From: JBNGOQ01 sp050589645
Lineage (GTDB): Bacteria > Bacteroidota > Bacteroidia > Flavobacteriales > Flavobacteriaceae
Assembly (NCBI RefSeq): GCF_050589645.1
Contig: NZ_JBNGOQ010000003.1
Location: forward strand, 806,001 to 870,000
Reading direction: 5' to 3'
DNA length: 64,000 nt
Shown: one piece after another, positions 43,937-53,662 of the stretch
How positions within the stretch are numbered: the first letter of the stretch is position 1
How the letters are laid out: each line of letters begins with the position of its first letter
Made by a program: the position numbers and the translations under genes
The notes under the pieces: generated by a model
Told to the model about the DNA's origin: nothing
The model's input: the letters and a program-made list of their open reading frames with translations, nothing else
Database searches by the model: none

Positions 43937-44596
43937 ATGAAATATTTTAAATACTACCTTCCAATGTTTGTCCTCCTGCTAGGCTGTGGCCGGAGCGGCC
44001 CCGAGGTAGACCAGAATAAATGGTGGACGGAGAGCGAGCGGCAATTGATCGTTTCGGAACTTCAGCGGACCACGAACGAACTGCAGGCTGTTCTTGAAGA
44101 TATTACCGAGGTACAATGGAACTTTAGGGAAGACCCCGCACGTTGGTCCATAGCCGAGATCGTTGAACATCTGGAAATGCAAAACCAATTGCACTATCGG
44201 GAACTGTCTGTTGTGTCCAAAGCGCCCCAATACCTGCAATACCGATCTATTACCCAGGGAAAGGACACTTTTTTTACCAAGTACGGCACGGACCCCAAGC
44301 CGGGGAAAGCGCAATGGTTTTTGGAACCCTTGGGAAGGTTCTGTTCCATAAACGATGGCAGGTCGGCCTTCCTTAGGGCCCGCCAAGAACTCACCCAACT
44401 GGTGGAAACCACCCCCATCGATTTTAGGAAGCAATTTACCTTTCGGGCACCGGTGGAGGGAAAGGAGCTTAAGGACATCAAAATAGGTCAGGTGCGCGAC
44501 CTCCATCAGCTCTTGCTAACGGGGATAGCGCATACCGACCGACATTTGAACCAGATTAGGAAAATTAAACACCATCAGGAATATCCGAAGGACTGA
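43937..44596 (+). CDS. DinB-like lipoprotein
   Basis: A 219-residue lipoprotein with signal MKYFKYYLPMFVLLLGC. The body is a four-helix DinB_2 domain: LQRTTNELQAVLEDITEVQWN, then RWSIAEIVEHLEMQNQLHYRE, which provides the first metal histidine, and the C-terminal LLTGIAHTDRHLNQIRKI with the HxxxH pair. Most DinB proteins are cytoplasmic thiol-related enzymes; the lipoprotein anchor makes this one envelope bound. It is convergent with the amidohydrolase at 44626. Substrate unknown. Confidence 0.87.
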   Translation: MKYFKYYLPMFVLLLGCGRSGPEVDQNKWWTESERQLIVSELQRTTNELQAVLEDITEVQWNFREDPARWSIAEIVEHLEMQNQLHYRELSVVSKAPQYLQYRSITQGKDTFFTKYGTDPKPGKAQWFLEPLGRFCSINDGRSAFLRARQELTQLVETTPIDFRKQFTFRAPVEGKELKDIKIGQVRDLHQLLLTGIAHTDRHLNQIRKIKHHQEYPKD

Positions 44597-44625
44597 CCTC
44601 CCTGTCGGACCACCGAAAAATCCGC

Positions 44626-45873
44626 TCAGGGCTGTTTGTATACCCTACCGTCCTTCATCACAAATTGTACGGCGCGCATTTTTGAAATATCCATTGTCGG
44701 ATTCCCTTCCACGGCAATGATATCGGCCAGAAAACCCTTTTCCAGTTTCCCCAGGGCATCCTGGTGAAATACCTGTGCATTTACCGAGGTAGCGGCCTGC
44801 AATACGGCCAAGGGTTCCATACCGTAATCAACCATCATTTGGAGCTCCCGTACGTTATCCCCATGGGAGAATACGCCCACGTCGCCACCAAAGGCGATGG
44901 TTACCCCCGCCTGCAATGCCAATTTAAAGGAGGCTCTTTTTTGTACGATACGATCTGGCTCGGGATCTCTTCCCTTTTGCCAACCGTTGTATTGTGAAAC
45001 GGCATCGCCTGCGGCAAGGGTAGGGCATAGGGCCACCCCTTTTTCCTTCATCAACTGAAAAACCTCCAAGGTGCCATGATCGCCATGTTCAATGGTTTCG
45101 GCACCTCCAAGGATAGCTCTACGCATTCCCTCCGGCGTGCTGGCATGAGCCACAATATACCGGCCCGCACTTTTGGCCGTTTCGTTCATCAATTGGATTT
45201 CCTGGAGCGAAAAGGTGGGATTTGAGGCTTCTCCGCTGCGCCAACGGTAATCGGCATAGATCTTAATGAAATCTGCCCCATTGCCCAACTGCCGCCGTAC
45301 GGTTTTAACCACTTCGTTTCCACTTGCCGCCTCCGCTCCCAGGGGAACAGTAACCCCATCGTGAAACCCTTTGGGGCCATAGGCGCCCGTGGCCACAATG
45401 GCCGGTCCGGCGACCAGCAAACGCGGACCTGGAACAATGCCGGCATCAATAGATTTTTTGAGGTATACATCGCTATACCCAGCACCCTCGGACCCTAGGT
45501 CGCGCATCGTAGTAATCCCGGCCATCAGCGAATTTTTGGCATGGACCACACCTCGGATGGACCTTTCCACTGGAGATTCCTTTAACACCTGATCGTTCCA
45601 CGAAGTTTCGTTATAGGGGTGCAGCAACAAATGCGAATGTCCTTCGATAAGCCCTGGCAGCAAGGTAGTACCCGCAAGCTCAATGATTTTTGTTTTTTTT
45701 GGGATGGCCATGCGGTCCTCGGGCCCTACCTGGGCAATGATATTGCCTTGTACCAGTACGGCCCAATTTTCATGCATTTCGGTACCATCAAATACCCGAT
45801 CCGGTTTTAACAGGGTCTGTGAAATGCCGTAAAAACCAAAAAAGAAAAAGGTCGCTACTATGAGGTTTTTCAT
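44626..45873 (-). CDS. Secreted amidohydrolase (imidazolonepropionase-like)
   Basis: A 415-residue metal-dependent hydrolase with signal MKNLIVATFFFFGFYGISQ; the ATG at 45873 is chosen for it (the frame reaches 45903). The metal site is complete: GHSHLLLH, the carboxylated lysine in FIKIYADY, VAHAS, IEHGDHG and the aspartate in FGGDVGV. The C-terminal beta part ends ADIIAVEGNPTMD. Relatives act on cyclic amides, dipeptides or N-acyl amino acids; the substrate here is unknown. It follows the isomerase gene by 7 bp and is the last gene of the amidohydrolase group. Confidence 0.9.
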   Translation of the reverse strand: MKNLIVATFFFFGFYGISQTLLKPDRVFDGTEMHENWAVLVQGNIIAQVGPEDRMAIPKKTKIIELAGTTLLPGLIEGHSHLLLHPYNETSWNDQVLKESPVERSIRGVVHAKNSLMAGITTMRDLGSEGAGYSDVYLKKSIDAGIVPGPRLLVAGPAIVATGAYGPKGFHDGVTVPLGAEAASGNEVVKTVRRQLGNGADFIKIYADYRWRSGEASNPTFSLQEIQLMNETAKSAGRYIVAHASTPEGMRRAILGGAETIEHGDHGTLEVFQLMKEKGVALCPTLAAGDAVSQYNGWQKGRDPEPDRIVQKRASFKLALQAGVTIAFGGDVGVFSHGDNVRELQMMVDYGMEPLAVLQAATSVNAQVFHQDALGKLEKGFLADIIAVEGNPTMDISKMRAVQFVMKDGRVYKQP

Positions 45874-45880
45874 ATTGCGC

Positions 45881-46852
45881 TCAAATTCCGGATAAATAAT
45901 CAAAACTCCTTTTTAAGGCTACTTCCGGATTTTTTACCATATCCTGCTCCACGAAAAAGTGGGTGACCCCATTTTTCTTAGCGATAGGAATGATCTTTTG
46001 CAGGTCTATGACCCCATCGCCTGCGGAGGTCATGTGCGGGAACAACTCGATCCATTGACTGGGATCTCCGCCATCGCCGGAAAAGGTTTTCTTTTCGCTC
46101 ATATCCTTTACGTGCATCAAGTGGTAACGCCCGCTGTATTTTTCCAGGTAGGTAATGGGATCGGCATTACCGGCAAAGGTCCAAAAAAGGTCCATTTCAA
46201 GAAACACCAATTCCGGATCTGTTCCATCCAATATATGGTGTAGAGGCAATTCTCCCTCCACCTCGCTCAACCCATAGCCATGATTGTGATAGGCGAACTT
46301 TAGGCCCACCTCCTTGGCCTGCTTGCCAATTTTATTGAAGGTATCGGCCATTTTTTTATAATCGTCCACTGTTTTTCGGCGTTCCGGGGGAATGGCAGGT
46401 AAGACCACATAATCGAACCCTAAGACCTCTCCCGCTTTGCCCAGTCCTTCCATGGCGGTTTCCAAAGTGTCCAGATCGGTATGTGCAGCGGGAATGCTTA
46501 GGCCGTGCTCCTTGAATATCGCTTTTACCTTGTCTTCCGATTGGCCAAAATAACCACTCCCGCTAAAACCCAACTGGGGGGTAATGGCCTGCCACCCTGC
46601 TTTGGCCGAGTCCGCACTGTACGGATAGGGACCAAAAAGTTCAATTTCCTTAAAACCCATTTGGGCCAACATGGCGATGGTACCTTCAAAATCCTGCTCG
46701 AGGGCCAAGGGGACCGAAAAAAGTTGTACGCCAATTTTTGCAAGCGTAGGGGGGCTGCCCGTTCCTAGCCCCTGGGCAAATGAAAGTTCGGGTAGCATGG
46801 TTGTACCAGCGGTCAACAGGGCCATTCTTTTGATAAAATCTGTTCTTTTCAT
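45881..46852 (-). CDS. Exported sugar phosphate isomerase/epimerase-like TIM barrel
   Basis: A 323-residue xylose-isomerase-like barrel. The start ATG at 46852 gives MKRTDFIKRMALLTAGTTMLP, a Tat-like signal in which the first arginine is lysine. Barrel features include KIGVQLFSVP, FAYHNHGYG and LEMDLFWTFAG with the usual metal-binding acids and histidines. A related gene lies at 5846-6796, with a full RR motif. It stands between amidohydrolase genes (7 and 26 bp gaps), so it may process the same substrate family, though its reaction is unknown. Confidence 0.87.
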   Translation of the reverse strand: MKRTDFIKRMALLTAGTTMLPELSFAQGLGTGSPPTLAKIGVQLFSVPLALEQDFEGTIAMLAQMGFKEIELFGPYPYSADSAKAGWQAITPQLGFSGSGYFGQSEDKVKAIFKEHGLSIPAAHTDLDTLETAMEGLGKAGEVLGFDYVVLPAIPPERRKTVDDYKKMADTFNKIGKQAKEVGLKFAYHNHGYGLSEVEGELPLHHILDGTDPELVFLEMDLFWTFAGNADPITYLEKYSGRYHLMHVKDMSEKKTFSGDGGDPSQWIELFPHMTSAGDGVIDLQKIIPIAKKNGVTHFFVEQDMVKNPEVALKRSFDYLSGI

Positions 46853-46878
46853 AATCGTGTTGTTTCTTGGATGGATTT

Positions 46879-48273
46879 TTAGTTGTTGACCGCATTTTCG
46901 GCAATCTTCGCCAAGCGCGCATCTATTTCGGCCTTGGAAAGCCATTTCCCCTGTACCATGACCCCCGAAACTTGTTTAAGGGCCCCGATATTTTCCAAGG
47001 GATTGGCATTGACCACCAAAAGATCAGCAGCGGCACCGGCCTTAATTTCCCCAAAAGCACCCTCCATACCAAAGAATTTGGCCGGGTTGATGGTGCCGGA
47101 CTGCAGAATCTCCAGTGGGCTTAGACCTGCCTTCACCATACCATCAATTTCATGATGGATTGAAAAGCCGGGCACATTAAAAAGCTGGGGCGCGTCCGAC
47201 CCTAAAAGCATCCCATGGCCATTGTCCTGTAGTTTTTTCATCAATTGCCTGCGAATACCGATAAACTGTTCCCATTGGGCCACATCAAAACCGGAATTGG
47301 CCCCGGTGGCCTGTTCCTTGCGTTGTCGCCAATTGGCCAGGGTACTTGCGGGCATATATTTCATTTCCGGGGACGAAAGCATTTCATCTGCAGTGGTTGG
47401 GGCAAACCAGCGTTCAAAAAGACTCTGGGTGGGAACGATCCAAACTTCGTGTGTTTTGGATAGGGCTACCAGCTCATCCATTTGGGATACATCGGCCAGC
47501 GGGGTAAAGGCATAGCCAAAAAAGCCGTTGGCCGTGGGGTCCACACTCGCCGATTCAGGAACCAGGCCCTCCAAATAGCCATCTACATGGTCTACCGAGG
47601 CAAATTTACTTTCCAGGGCGTGTCTGATGCCCACATCCACGGGGACATGGCCCGAAAAGGTAATCCCAACTTCGTTTGCCGTGGCCACCAACTGGTCAAA
47701 AACCGCACGTTGGATGCCCGGATGTATTTTAAGGAAATCATATCCGTCATTTTTATAGGCGGTAACCTTGCTGATGGCTTCTTCCACACTGGTGACCGAA
47801 TTGCCGTTCAGGGAAGGGCTCGAGGTGAAGATTCTAGGACTTAGAACTTCCCCATTCTCAGCTTGCTTCCGCAATTCCAGATGGGAAGGGTGTCCCAACA
47901 TGCCCCGGATCGTGGTAACGCCGTTGGACAGGTAGAGAAATAGGGTCTCCTCTATACGCTCCCGACTCGTGGAAGAGGAGGGGATATGGGCGTGCATTTC
48001 GGCCAGGCCTGGGACCGCATATTTTCCGGTACCGTCAATGGTTGTTCCATAATCGTCCGCATTATCCAGGCTTTCGGAGATTTTTGTAATTTTCCCGTTT
48101 TCCACAACGAGCTGTCGGTTTTCCAGGATTGTACCATTGCGGACATCCACAATGTTTACATTGGTAATGACCGTACCGTCCGTACCTTCCGCTTCCGTGT
48201 TTGATGTTTTCTCCTGCGCTTGGTTACAGGCCGTAAGCGTAAAGGCCCAAAGCGCAATTACTATTTTTTTCAT
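46879..48273 (-). CDS. Amidohydrolase, lipoprotein
   Basis: A 464-residue lipoprotein with signal MKKIVIALWAFTLTAC. The amidohydrolase site is complete: EMHAHIPSS, the lysine in FLKIHPG, FSGHVPVD, VDHVDGYLEG and LLGSDAPQL. It ends in AADLLVVNANPLENIG, the family's end block. It shares 4 bp (ATGA) with the upstream amidohydrolase, so the two are translated together. The pairing suggests linked steps on one substrate or overlapping specificity. Substrate unknown. Confidence 0.9.
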   Translation of the reverse strand: MKKIVIALWAFTLTACNQAQEKTSNTEAEGTDGTVITNVNIVDVRNGTILENRQLVVENGKITKISESLDNADDYGTTIDGTGKYAVPGLAEMHAHIPSSSTSRERIEETLFLYLSNGVTTIRGMLGHPSHLELRKQAENGEVLSPRIFTSSPSLNGNSVTSVEEAISKVTAYKNDGYDFLKIHPGIQRAVFDQLVATANEVGITFSGHVPVDVGIRHALESKFASVDHVDGYLEGLVPESASVDPTANGFFGYAFTPLADVSQMDELVALSKTHEVWIVPTQSLFERWFAPTTADEMLSSPEMKYMPASTLANWRQRKEQATGANSGFDVAQWEQFIGIRRQLMKKLQDNGHGMLLGSDAPQLFNVPGFSIHHEIDGMVKAGLSPLEILQSGTINPAKFFGMEGAFGEIKAGAAADLLVVNANPLENIGALKQVSGVMVQGKWLSKAEIDARLAKIAENAVNN

Positions 48274-49691
48274 GGTGATGGATTTTGTAGGGCATCTTCC
48301 AGAAGCTGCTGCAGTGCAGCGGTATTGAATACCCTACTTCCTTTGATGACCGTATGAATGTCTTGTGTATGTGTTATATCCTCCAGCGGATTGGCATCCA
48401 GGAGTACCAGATCTGCGACTTTCCCAAGAGCTATACTCCCGTACTCATCGTCTTGTTGTAAGAATTGTGCCCCGTGATAGGCCGAGGTCTTTAGCACTTC
48501 CAATGGGGGTATGCCCACAGCGACCATCGCTTCCAGTTCCTTATGGAGCGATATCCCGGGATAGGTATAGGAATTGTAGGCACCACTATCCGAACCTGCC
48601 AATAATTTCACCTCCGCTTCCTGAAGCGATTTGGCCAGCTGCCTAAAAAACCGGTCCAGCTGTTTTCGGTTCGTTCTTGTCGCTTCCGAGGCCTGAAGTG
48701 CCCTTTGGATCCTGCCCTGATAGGTAGCCTCGATTCCCTTGCCCATGTATTTTAGATAAGGGTCCTTACTGTGGTCTACTTCGTCCAAATAACTTAGGGT
48801 TTCCCCAATATGCAGGGTGGGGACCACAAAGACGTTTTCCTGCCGTAGTAGGTCAAAGGTGTTTTGGGCCGTACTGTCACTATAACTTTCCAGTAATACC
48901 GGCATGGCTTCCCAAAAGCCGAGTTCTTTGTTCCGCAGTTGTTGCACAACTTCCCGCTCCTTATGGGAACAGGCCTTTAGAATATCGTACAAATGCTCCA
49001 CGGCATCGATACCGGCAGCTACTGTCTCGTTGAGAGGAACTTCAAAGGAGGCATGCCCCGATACCGCGAACCCGCGACTTTTGGCCTCGCGGATGGCCTT
49101 GGTATGGTATTCGCCCGCAATGCGGCTATCGTATAGTTTAACGAAATCGACACCCAATTGCACCAGGGAATCCAAGGCCTGAACTACCTCGGCCTCGCTC
49201 GCTACTTCCAAGCTGCCTGCCCAAGTTGGGTTGGGGCCGTCTATTTTTGGTCCTGCAGTAAAGATGGTGGGGCCAACCAATTGCCCGTCCGCAATCTTTT
49301 TCTTCCACTCTAAAACGGGAAGGGCCAGATCTCCCCCCGCATCGCGTACCGTGGTAATACCATTGGCGATAAAGAGCTTTAGAAAGTTTTTGTTTGCCGG
49401 GATTAAGCTATCCCCGCCCCTAAAATGTACATGGTTGTCCCAAAACCCGGGCAGCAGGAATTTCCCGCTACCGTCAATCTCAGTATCGGCAGTATAGGAT
49501 CCCTCCTGGGGGTCTTCTGATAGTTTTGCAATTGAACCCTCTTGGATAAAAACGGTTGCAGAGATAAAGTCGCCCGAATCAAAGTTGAGCACCTGGGCAC
49601 CGGAAATCACGATATCATAATGTAACTTTTCCTTGGGTGTGCATCCTAACATTCCCAGCAGTAATAACAGATATGCACAATTCCGAATCAT
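48270..49691 (-). CDS. Amidohydrolase, lipoprotein
   Basis: A 473-residue lipoprotein with signal MIRNCAYLLLLLGMLGC. Metal-site motifs: WDNHVHFRGG, the lysine in FVKLYDSRI, AVSGHASFE, AVEHLYD and LLAGSDSGAYN. The end block is VADLVLLDANPLEDI. The stop overlaps the start of the next amidohydrolase by 4 bp. Its start lies 11 bp after the stop of the 1100-residue propeller-amidohydrolase. Substrate unknown; three similar enzymes in one operon suggest a set of related small amides. Confidence 0.9.
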   Translation of the reverse strand: MIRNCAYLLLLLGMLGCTPKEKLHYDIVISGAQVLNFDSGDFISATVFIQEGSIAKLSEDPQEGSYTADTEIDGSGKFLLPGFWDNHVHFRGGDSLIPANKNFLKLFIANGITTVRDAGGDLALPVLEWKKKIADGQLVGPTIFTAGPKIDGPNPTWAGSLEVASEAEVVQALDSLVQLGVDFVKLYDSRIAGEYHTKAIREAKSRGFAVSGHASFEVPLNETVAAGIDAVEHLYDILKACSHKEREVVQQLRNKELGFWEAMPVLLESYSDSTAQNTFDLLRQENVFVVPTLHIGETLSYLDEVDHSKDPYLKYMGKGIEATYQGRIQRALQASEATRTNRKQLDRFFRQLAKSLQEAEVKLLAGSDSGAYNSYTYPGISLHKELEAMVAVGIPPLEVLKTSAYHGAQFLQQDDEYGSIALGKVADLVLLDANPLEDITHTQDIHTVIKGSRVFNTAALQQLLEDALQNPSP

Positions 49692-49702
49692 TTGTTCAAT
49701 CT

Positions 49703-52700
49703 TTAGTTATGCCCCAAATGACATCCGCAGCCTGGCCGGGTAAAGCTCTTTGCCTCCTCGTGCCAGGGAAAGGCTGCATTGTATTTGTTGTTCTCCCACC
49801 AAAATTGCGTCCGCTCCTGCGGGGCGTTCCCAATTTCGTTCATGGTATCGGTATCAAAAAGCCTTCCGTTGACCATGGTGTACTTCACGGTTTCCGTATT
49901 TCGGATATCGTCCAGGGGATTGGCCTCCAGGACAATAAGATCGGCCAATTTTCCCTCCTTAAGTGAACCTATTTCCGCTCCTGCACCGATGTACTCGGCA
50001 CCGTTTAGGGTAGCGGCCCTTAGCGCCTGCATATTGGTCATGCCCCCTTGATGCAGCAACCACAGTTCCCAGTGCGCCCCAAGGCCCTGTAACTGCCCAT
50101 GGGCGCCCAGATTCACCTTTACCCCTGCGTTTGCCAAGGCCGTGGTGGTTTTGGAGACCAGAATATGCCCGTTTTCGTATTCCTCGTCGGGAACCATGGT
50201 ACGGTGACGCGCCCGGGCGTCCACAAGTGCCCTTGGGGTATATTTCAGCAATTTTTCATTCTCCCACACCTTGTCCTTTTGATAGAAATAGTATTCTCCG
50301 TTCATACCCCCGTAATTGACGATGAGGGTAGGGGTGTAACCCGAGTTGCTGGTCTTCCACAATTCCTCCACATCCTTGTAGACCGGCGCCACAGGGATGT
50401 TGTGTTCAATACCGGTATGTCCGTCCATAATCATACTCATATTGTGATAAAAAGTAGAACCACCTTCAGGGACCACGTTGATGCCCAGTTCCCGTGCCGC
50501 CTGCATTACCTGCTGCCGCTGGTCGCGCCTGGGTTGATTATAGCTTTTTACCGCCGTTGCCCCAAAGGCTTTGGTACGCCTTATGGCGGACCGAGCATCC
50601 TCCAGATTGTTCACTACCGCCTTAAAATCGCCATCGGCACCATAGAGGATAAAACCGGTGGAATAGATGCGGGGACCTATTATATCGCCCGATTTCACCA
50701 GCTCGGAGAGCGAGAATACGGTTTCCGTATTGGCAGAAGGATCATGGGCCGTAGTCACCCCGAAGGCCAGATTGGCATATAATGGCCAATGTTTTTGTGT
50801 GGTCAATCCGTAGCGAAAGGCGCCCAAATGCGCATGGGCATCCACGATGCCGGGCATAATGGTCTTGCCGCTTACATCATACACCTTGGCCTTGGCCGGC
50901 ACTACAATATCCGCGGATTTACCAATTTTTTCAATGCGGTTCCCATTTACCAAAATGGTTCCGTCCTCGATAACAGTGTCTCCCTCCATGGTGATGATGC
51001 GGGCATTCACAAAGGCTATGCTGCCCTCGGGCACATGGCTTTTGGCCTGTAAATTGATTTTGATTCCGGTGCTGTCCGGTTTTGCCACCTTTTCAGGAGA
51101 ACCGGGTAAAAAGGTATAACGGTCTTTGATGTCCCTGGCAAAATATTCTTCGCCCAGCGTCCAGAATACCTTTTTGCTATCCTTGGACCAATGCAGGTTG
51201 ATGCCGGCGTCCTTTGACAGTTGGGAGACCGGTACGGATTTGGATTTGTTGTCCAGATCAATTTCCTTGCCGTTCAGCACCAAGGGGGCAATATAGGCTT
51301 TATGCAGATGCGAAAACGCAACCCATTGGTTATCCGGACTAGGGACCAAACGGTTGGCGTGCTTCAATTTCACATGGGTTTTTTTGTCCTTACCGTTGAG
51401 GTTTACCGAGTGCAGGCTTTTGGTAAGGCTTCCAAAATACGTGCCCCCGGTCTGATAAAAAATACGGTTTCCGTCCTTGGCGAAGATGGGATAGGCCCCT
51501 TCATCCGTAATCTTTTTGATGTTCTTGCCGGAAGCGTCCATGGTATAAATGCCAGGGTTTTTAACAAAACTCAGGCCTTGGTCGCTATTGCCGTTTTCCT
51601 TGCGGTAGGTAATCCGTTGTCCAGTGGGATCATAAGTAGGGGTTCTGTATATTCCCTTTGTTGTACTCAGCTTAGTAGGTGTACCTCCATTGGTAGGGAT
51701 TTGATATATGGCGCCCAGATCCCCATCGTTCCAACCCACATACACCAGATTTTTACCATCTGGAGAAAATGCAGGCTCAAATTCAAAGTCGCTCGACTTC
51801 GTCAATCTTTTGGGCGTACCATTGGGCAAGCGCTTGCTCCAGAGTTTCCCCAATGCACTGAACACCACGGTTCTTCCATCTGGGGAAGTGGTGGCCTGCC
51901 GTATCACTTTGGCGTTGAAGGTTTCTGCTGCTACGGGCGCATCAAAATGCACGGTTTCGGCGATTTTAACCTTGGCGTCCACTGAAAAGGGGATTGGGGT
52001 CACGGCAAGTGTGGCAATATTGATGCGGTGAATTTTTCCGGCCGACCAGAAGACAATTTCCTCATTGTTGGGCATCCAACTGAAGTTGGGATATACCCCG
52101 AAGATGGCCCAGGCCTCTTGTTGGTCCTTGTTAAGGGTATCGTAGAGCGGCCATTCCTCCCCGGTTTCCAGGTCGTGCAGATAGAGTACCGTTTTGGTTC
52201 GGATGCGTTTTACAAAGGCCAGTTTTTTACCGTCCGGGGAAACCTGAGGCCTCGCCGCTCCGCCAGGACCACCAGTGACCCTTGTGGTCTTGCCGGTTTC
52301 AAAATCATACCGTTTGATCTCGTAAATCTGTTGGTTGGGATTCTTGTTGTATTGAAAGGAACCTCCTGGGTACATGTCTTCACTGTAGTACAGATATCGG
52401 CCATCGGGTGAAAGGTTGGGTTCGTTTACATCCTGTTGATCATTTTTTCTTTTGGTCAGCTGTAGCCCGGTGCCCCCGGCTATATGGTACTGCCACATCT
52501 CCCCGGCCCCCAGTGATCGTCGGGACGTAAAATGCTTCCTGGCGATGAGGTAATTTCCATCCGGGGTCCACACGGCATTGTTGAGCAATCTGAACTTTTC
52601 CTCGGTAAGCTGTTTTGCTTCGGAGCCATCGGTATTCATCACCCAAATGTTATCGCCACCACCGGCATCGCTGGTAAAGGCTATCTTTTTTCCATCGGGA

Positions 52701-53005
52701 CTAAAACGCGGTTGCACTTCAAAGGGGATTCCTGTGCGTAGGGGAGTAGCTGAGCCACCGGAAATAGGCATGCTGTAAATATCGCCGAGCAGATCAAAGA
52801 TAACGGTCTGGCCATCAGGACTTACATCCAAATTCATCCAGGTGCCCTCGTCCGTGTTAAAACGATGTTCCTGATAGTTGAATCCGCCCTTGGGATCGGA
52901 GACGTCCCATTTTTCGGCTTCCTTTTTTGTCGCTTTATCTTCTTGACTTTGAGCAAGCTGAATGGATAATAGGCCCAAACAAGAAAGTAATAGTATGTTC
53001 TTCAT
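49703..53005 (-). CDS. TolB-like propeller fused to amidohydrolase
   Basis: A 1100-residue secreted protein with signal MKNILLLSCLGLLSIQLAQ. The first about 640 residues are PD40/TolB-like propeller blades (RFSPDGKKIAFTSDAGG, AFSPDGKNLVYVGWND). The rest is an amidohydrolase domain with DAHAHLGA, a lysine in AVKSYNQP, EGGSTFYHN, MDGHTGIEHN and NLGAHGQLQG. The usual beta-5 histidine and last aspartate are not at their normal places (EGG and GAHGQ instead), and the chain ends in a Cys/His-rich tail (GCGCHLGHN). It is the first gene of the amidohydrolase operon. Confidence 0.9.
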   Translation of the reverse strand: MKNILLLSCLGLLSIQLAQSQEDKATKKEAEKWDVSDPKGGFNYQEHRFNTDEGTWMNLDVSPDGQTVIFDLLGDIYSMPISGGSATPLRTGIPFEVQPRFSPDGKKIAFTSDAGGGDNIWVMNTDGSEAKQLTEEKFRLLNNAVWTPDGNYLIARKHFTSRRSLGAGEMWQYHIAGGTGLQLTKRKNDQQDVNEPNLSPDGRYLYYSEDMYPGGSFQYNKNPNQQIYEIKRYDFETGKTTRVTGGPGGAARPQVSPDGKKLAFVKRIRTKTVLYLHDLETGEEWPLYDTLNKDQQEAWAIFGVYPNFSWMPNNEEIVFWSAGKIHRINIATLAVTPIPFSVDAKVKIAETVHFDAPVAAETFNAKVIRQATTSPDGRTVVFSALGKLWSKRLPNGTPKRLTKSSDFEFEPAFSPDGKNLVYVGWNDGDLGAIYQIPTNGGTPTKLSTTKGIYRTPTYDPTGQRITYRKENGNSDQGLSFVKNPGIYTMDASGKNIKKITDEGAYPIFAKDGNRIFYQTGGTYFGSLTKSLHSVNLNGKDKKTHVKLKHANRLVPSPDNQWVAFSHLHKAYIAPLVLNGKEIDLDNKSKSVPVSQLSKDAGINLHWSKDSKKVFWTLGEEYFARDIKDRYTFLPGSPEKVAKPDSTGIKINLQAKSHVPEGSIAFVNARIITMEGDTVIEDGTILVNGNRIEKIGKSADIVVPAKAKVYDVSGKTIMPGIVDAHAHLGAFRYGLTTQKHWPLYANLAFGVTTAHDPSANTETVFSLSELVKSGDIIGPRIYSTGFILYGADGDFKAVVNNLEDARSAIRRTKAFGATAVKSYNQPRRDQRQQVMQAARELGINVVPEGGSTFYHNMSMIMDGHTGIEHNIPVAPVYKDVEELWKTSNSGYTPTLIVNYGGMNGEYYFYQKDKVWENEKLLKYTPRALVDARARHRTMVPDEEYENGHILVSKTTTALANAGVKVNLGAHGQLQGLGAHWELWLLHQGGMTNMQALRAATLNGAEYIGAGAEIGSLKEGKLADLIVLEANPLDDIRNTETVKYTMVNGRLFDTDTMNEIGNAPQERTQFWWENNKYNAAFPWHEEAKSFTRPGCGCHLGHN

Positions 53006-53081
53006 GAGGATTGGTTTAGTCCTTTCGAAAATAAGGATTTATAGGGGGAAAATTCTTAAAGCGATGTTAATGAAAATGCAG

Positions 53082-53657
53082 CTAACGCGTGTATTTGGAT
53101 TTTATGTTTTTTCTACAGAGCACGATGATTTCCCTGATCCTTTTTTTACGGGTCTCTTCCCGTTTGGCCTGGTTGAGCCAATAGAGATAACTCTTACGGT
53201 ATCCGGGTGCGAATGCCTGGTAGTTGGCATAGGCCTCTGGATTGGCATCAAAAGCCTTTTGCAGATCATCCGGGACCGTTCCGTTCTCCACGGCGTCCAG
53301 TGTGGTCCATGAGCCGTCTTTTTTGGCGGCCTTGATTTTGGCCAGGCCACTTTGGTGCATCAATCCCTTGGCGGACAACTCTTTGATATAGGTCTTGTTG
53401 AGTTTGCTCCAGACACTTTTGGTCTTGCGCGGACAAAAATATTGTCGTCTTCTGCCCTCGCCCAAACTCTTTACCGTGCTGTCTATCCATCCAAAACAGA
53501 GGGCCACACGAACCGCTTCCTCCCAGCGCATACTTTCTTTTTCATGCCCCACTTGGTAGAAGATAAGATATACGCCCTTGGAAGAGGCGTGGTTTTCCTG
53601 CAACCAACCACGCCATTCCGAATCGTTCTTAAAATACAGCTCTGGCTTGTCGGTCAT
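53082..53657 (-). CDS. YdeI/OmpD-associated family protein
   Basis: A 191-residue cytoplasmic protein of the YdeI family. The core GVYLIFYQVGHEKESMRWEE, VALCFGWIDSTVKSLG and RQYFCPRKTKSVWSKLNK is highly characteristic. The C-terminal OmdA helix ends AKREETRKKRIREI. Known members are tied to cell-envelope stress and antimicrobial peptide survival; the mechanism is not clear. It follows the dehydrogenase gene by 5 bp. A shorter DUF1905-type relative lies at 27713-28204. Confidence 0.92.
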   Translation of the reverse strand: MTDKPELYFKNDSEWRGWLQENHASSKGVYLIFYQVGHEKESMRWEEAVRVALCFGWIDSTVKSLGEGRRRQYFCPRKTKSVWSKLNKTYIKELSAKGLMHQSGLAKIKAAKKDGSWTTLDAVENGTVPDDLQKAFDANPEAYANYQAFAPGYRKSYLYWLNQAKREETRKKRIREIIVLCRKNIKSKYTR

Positions 53658-53662
53658 GGCAT

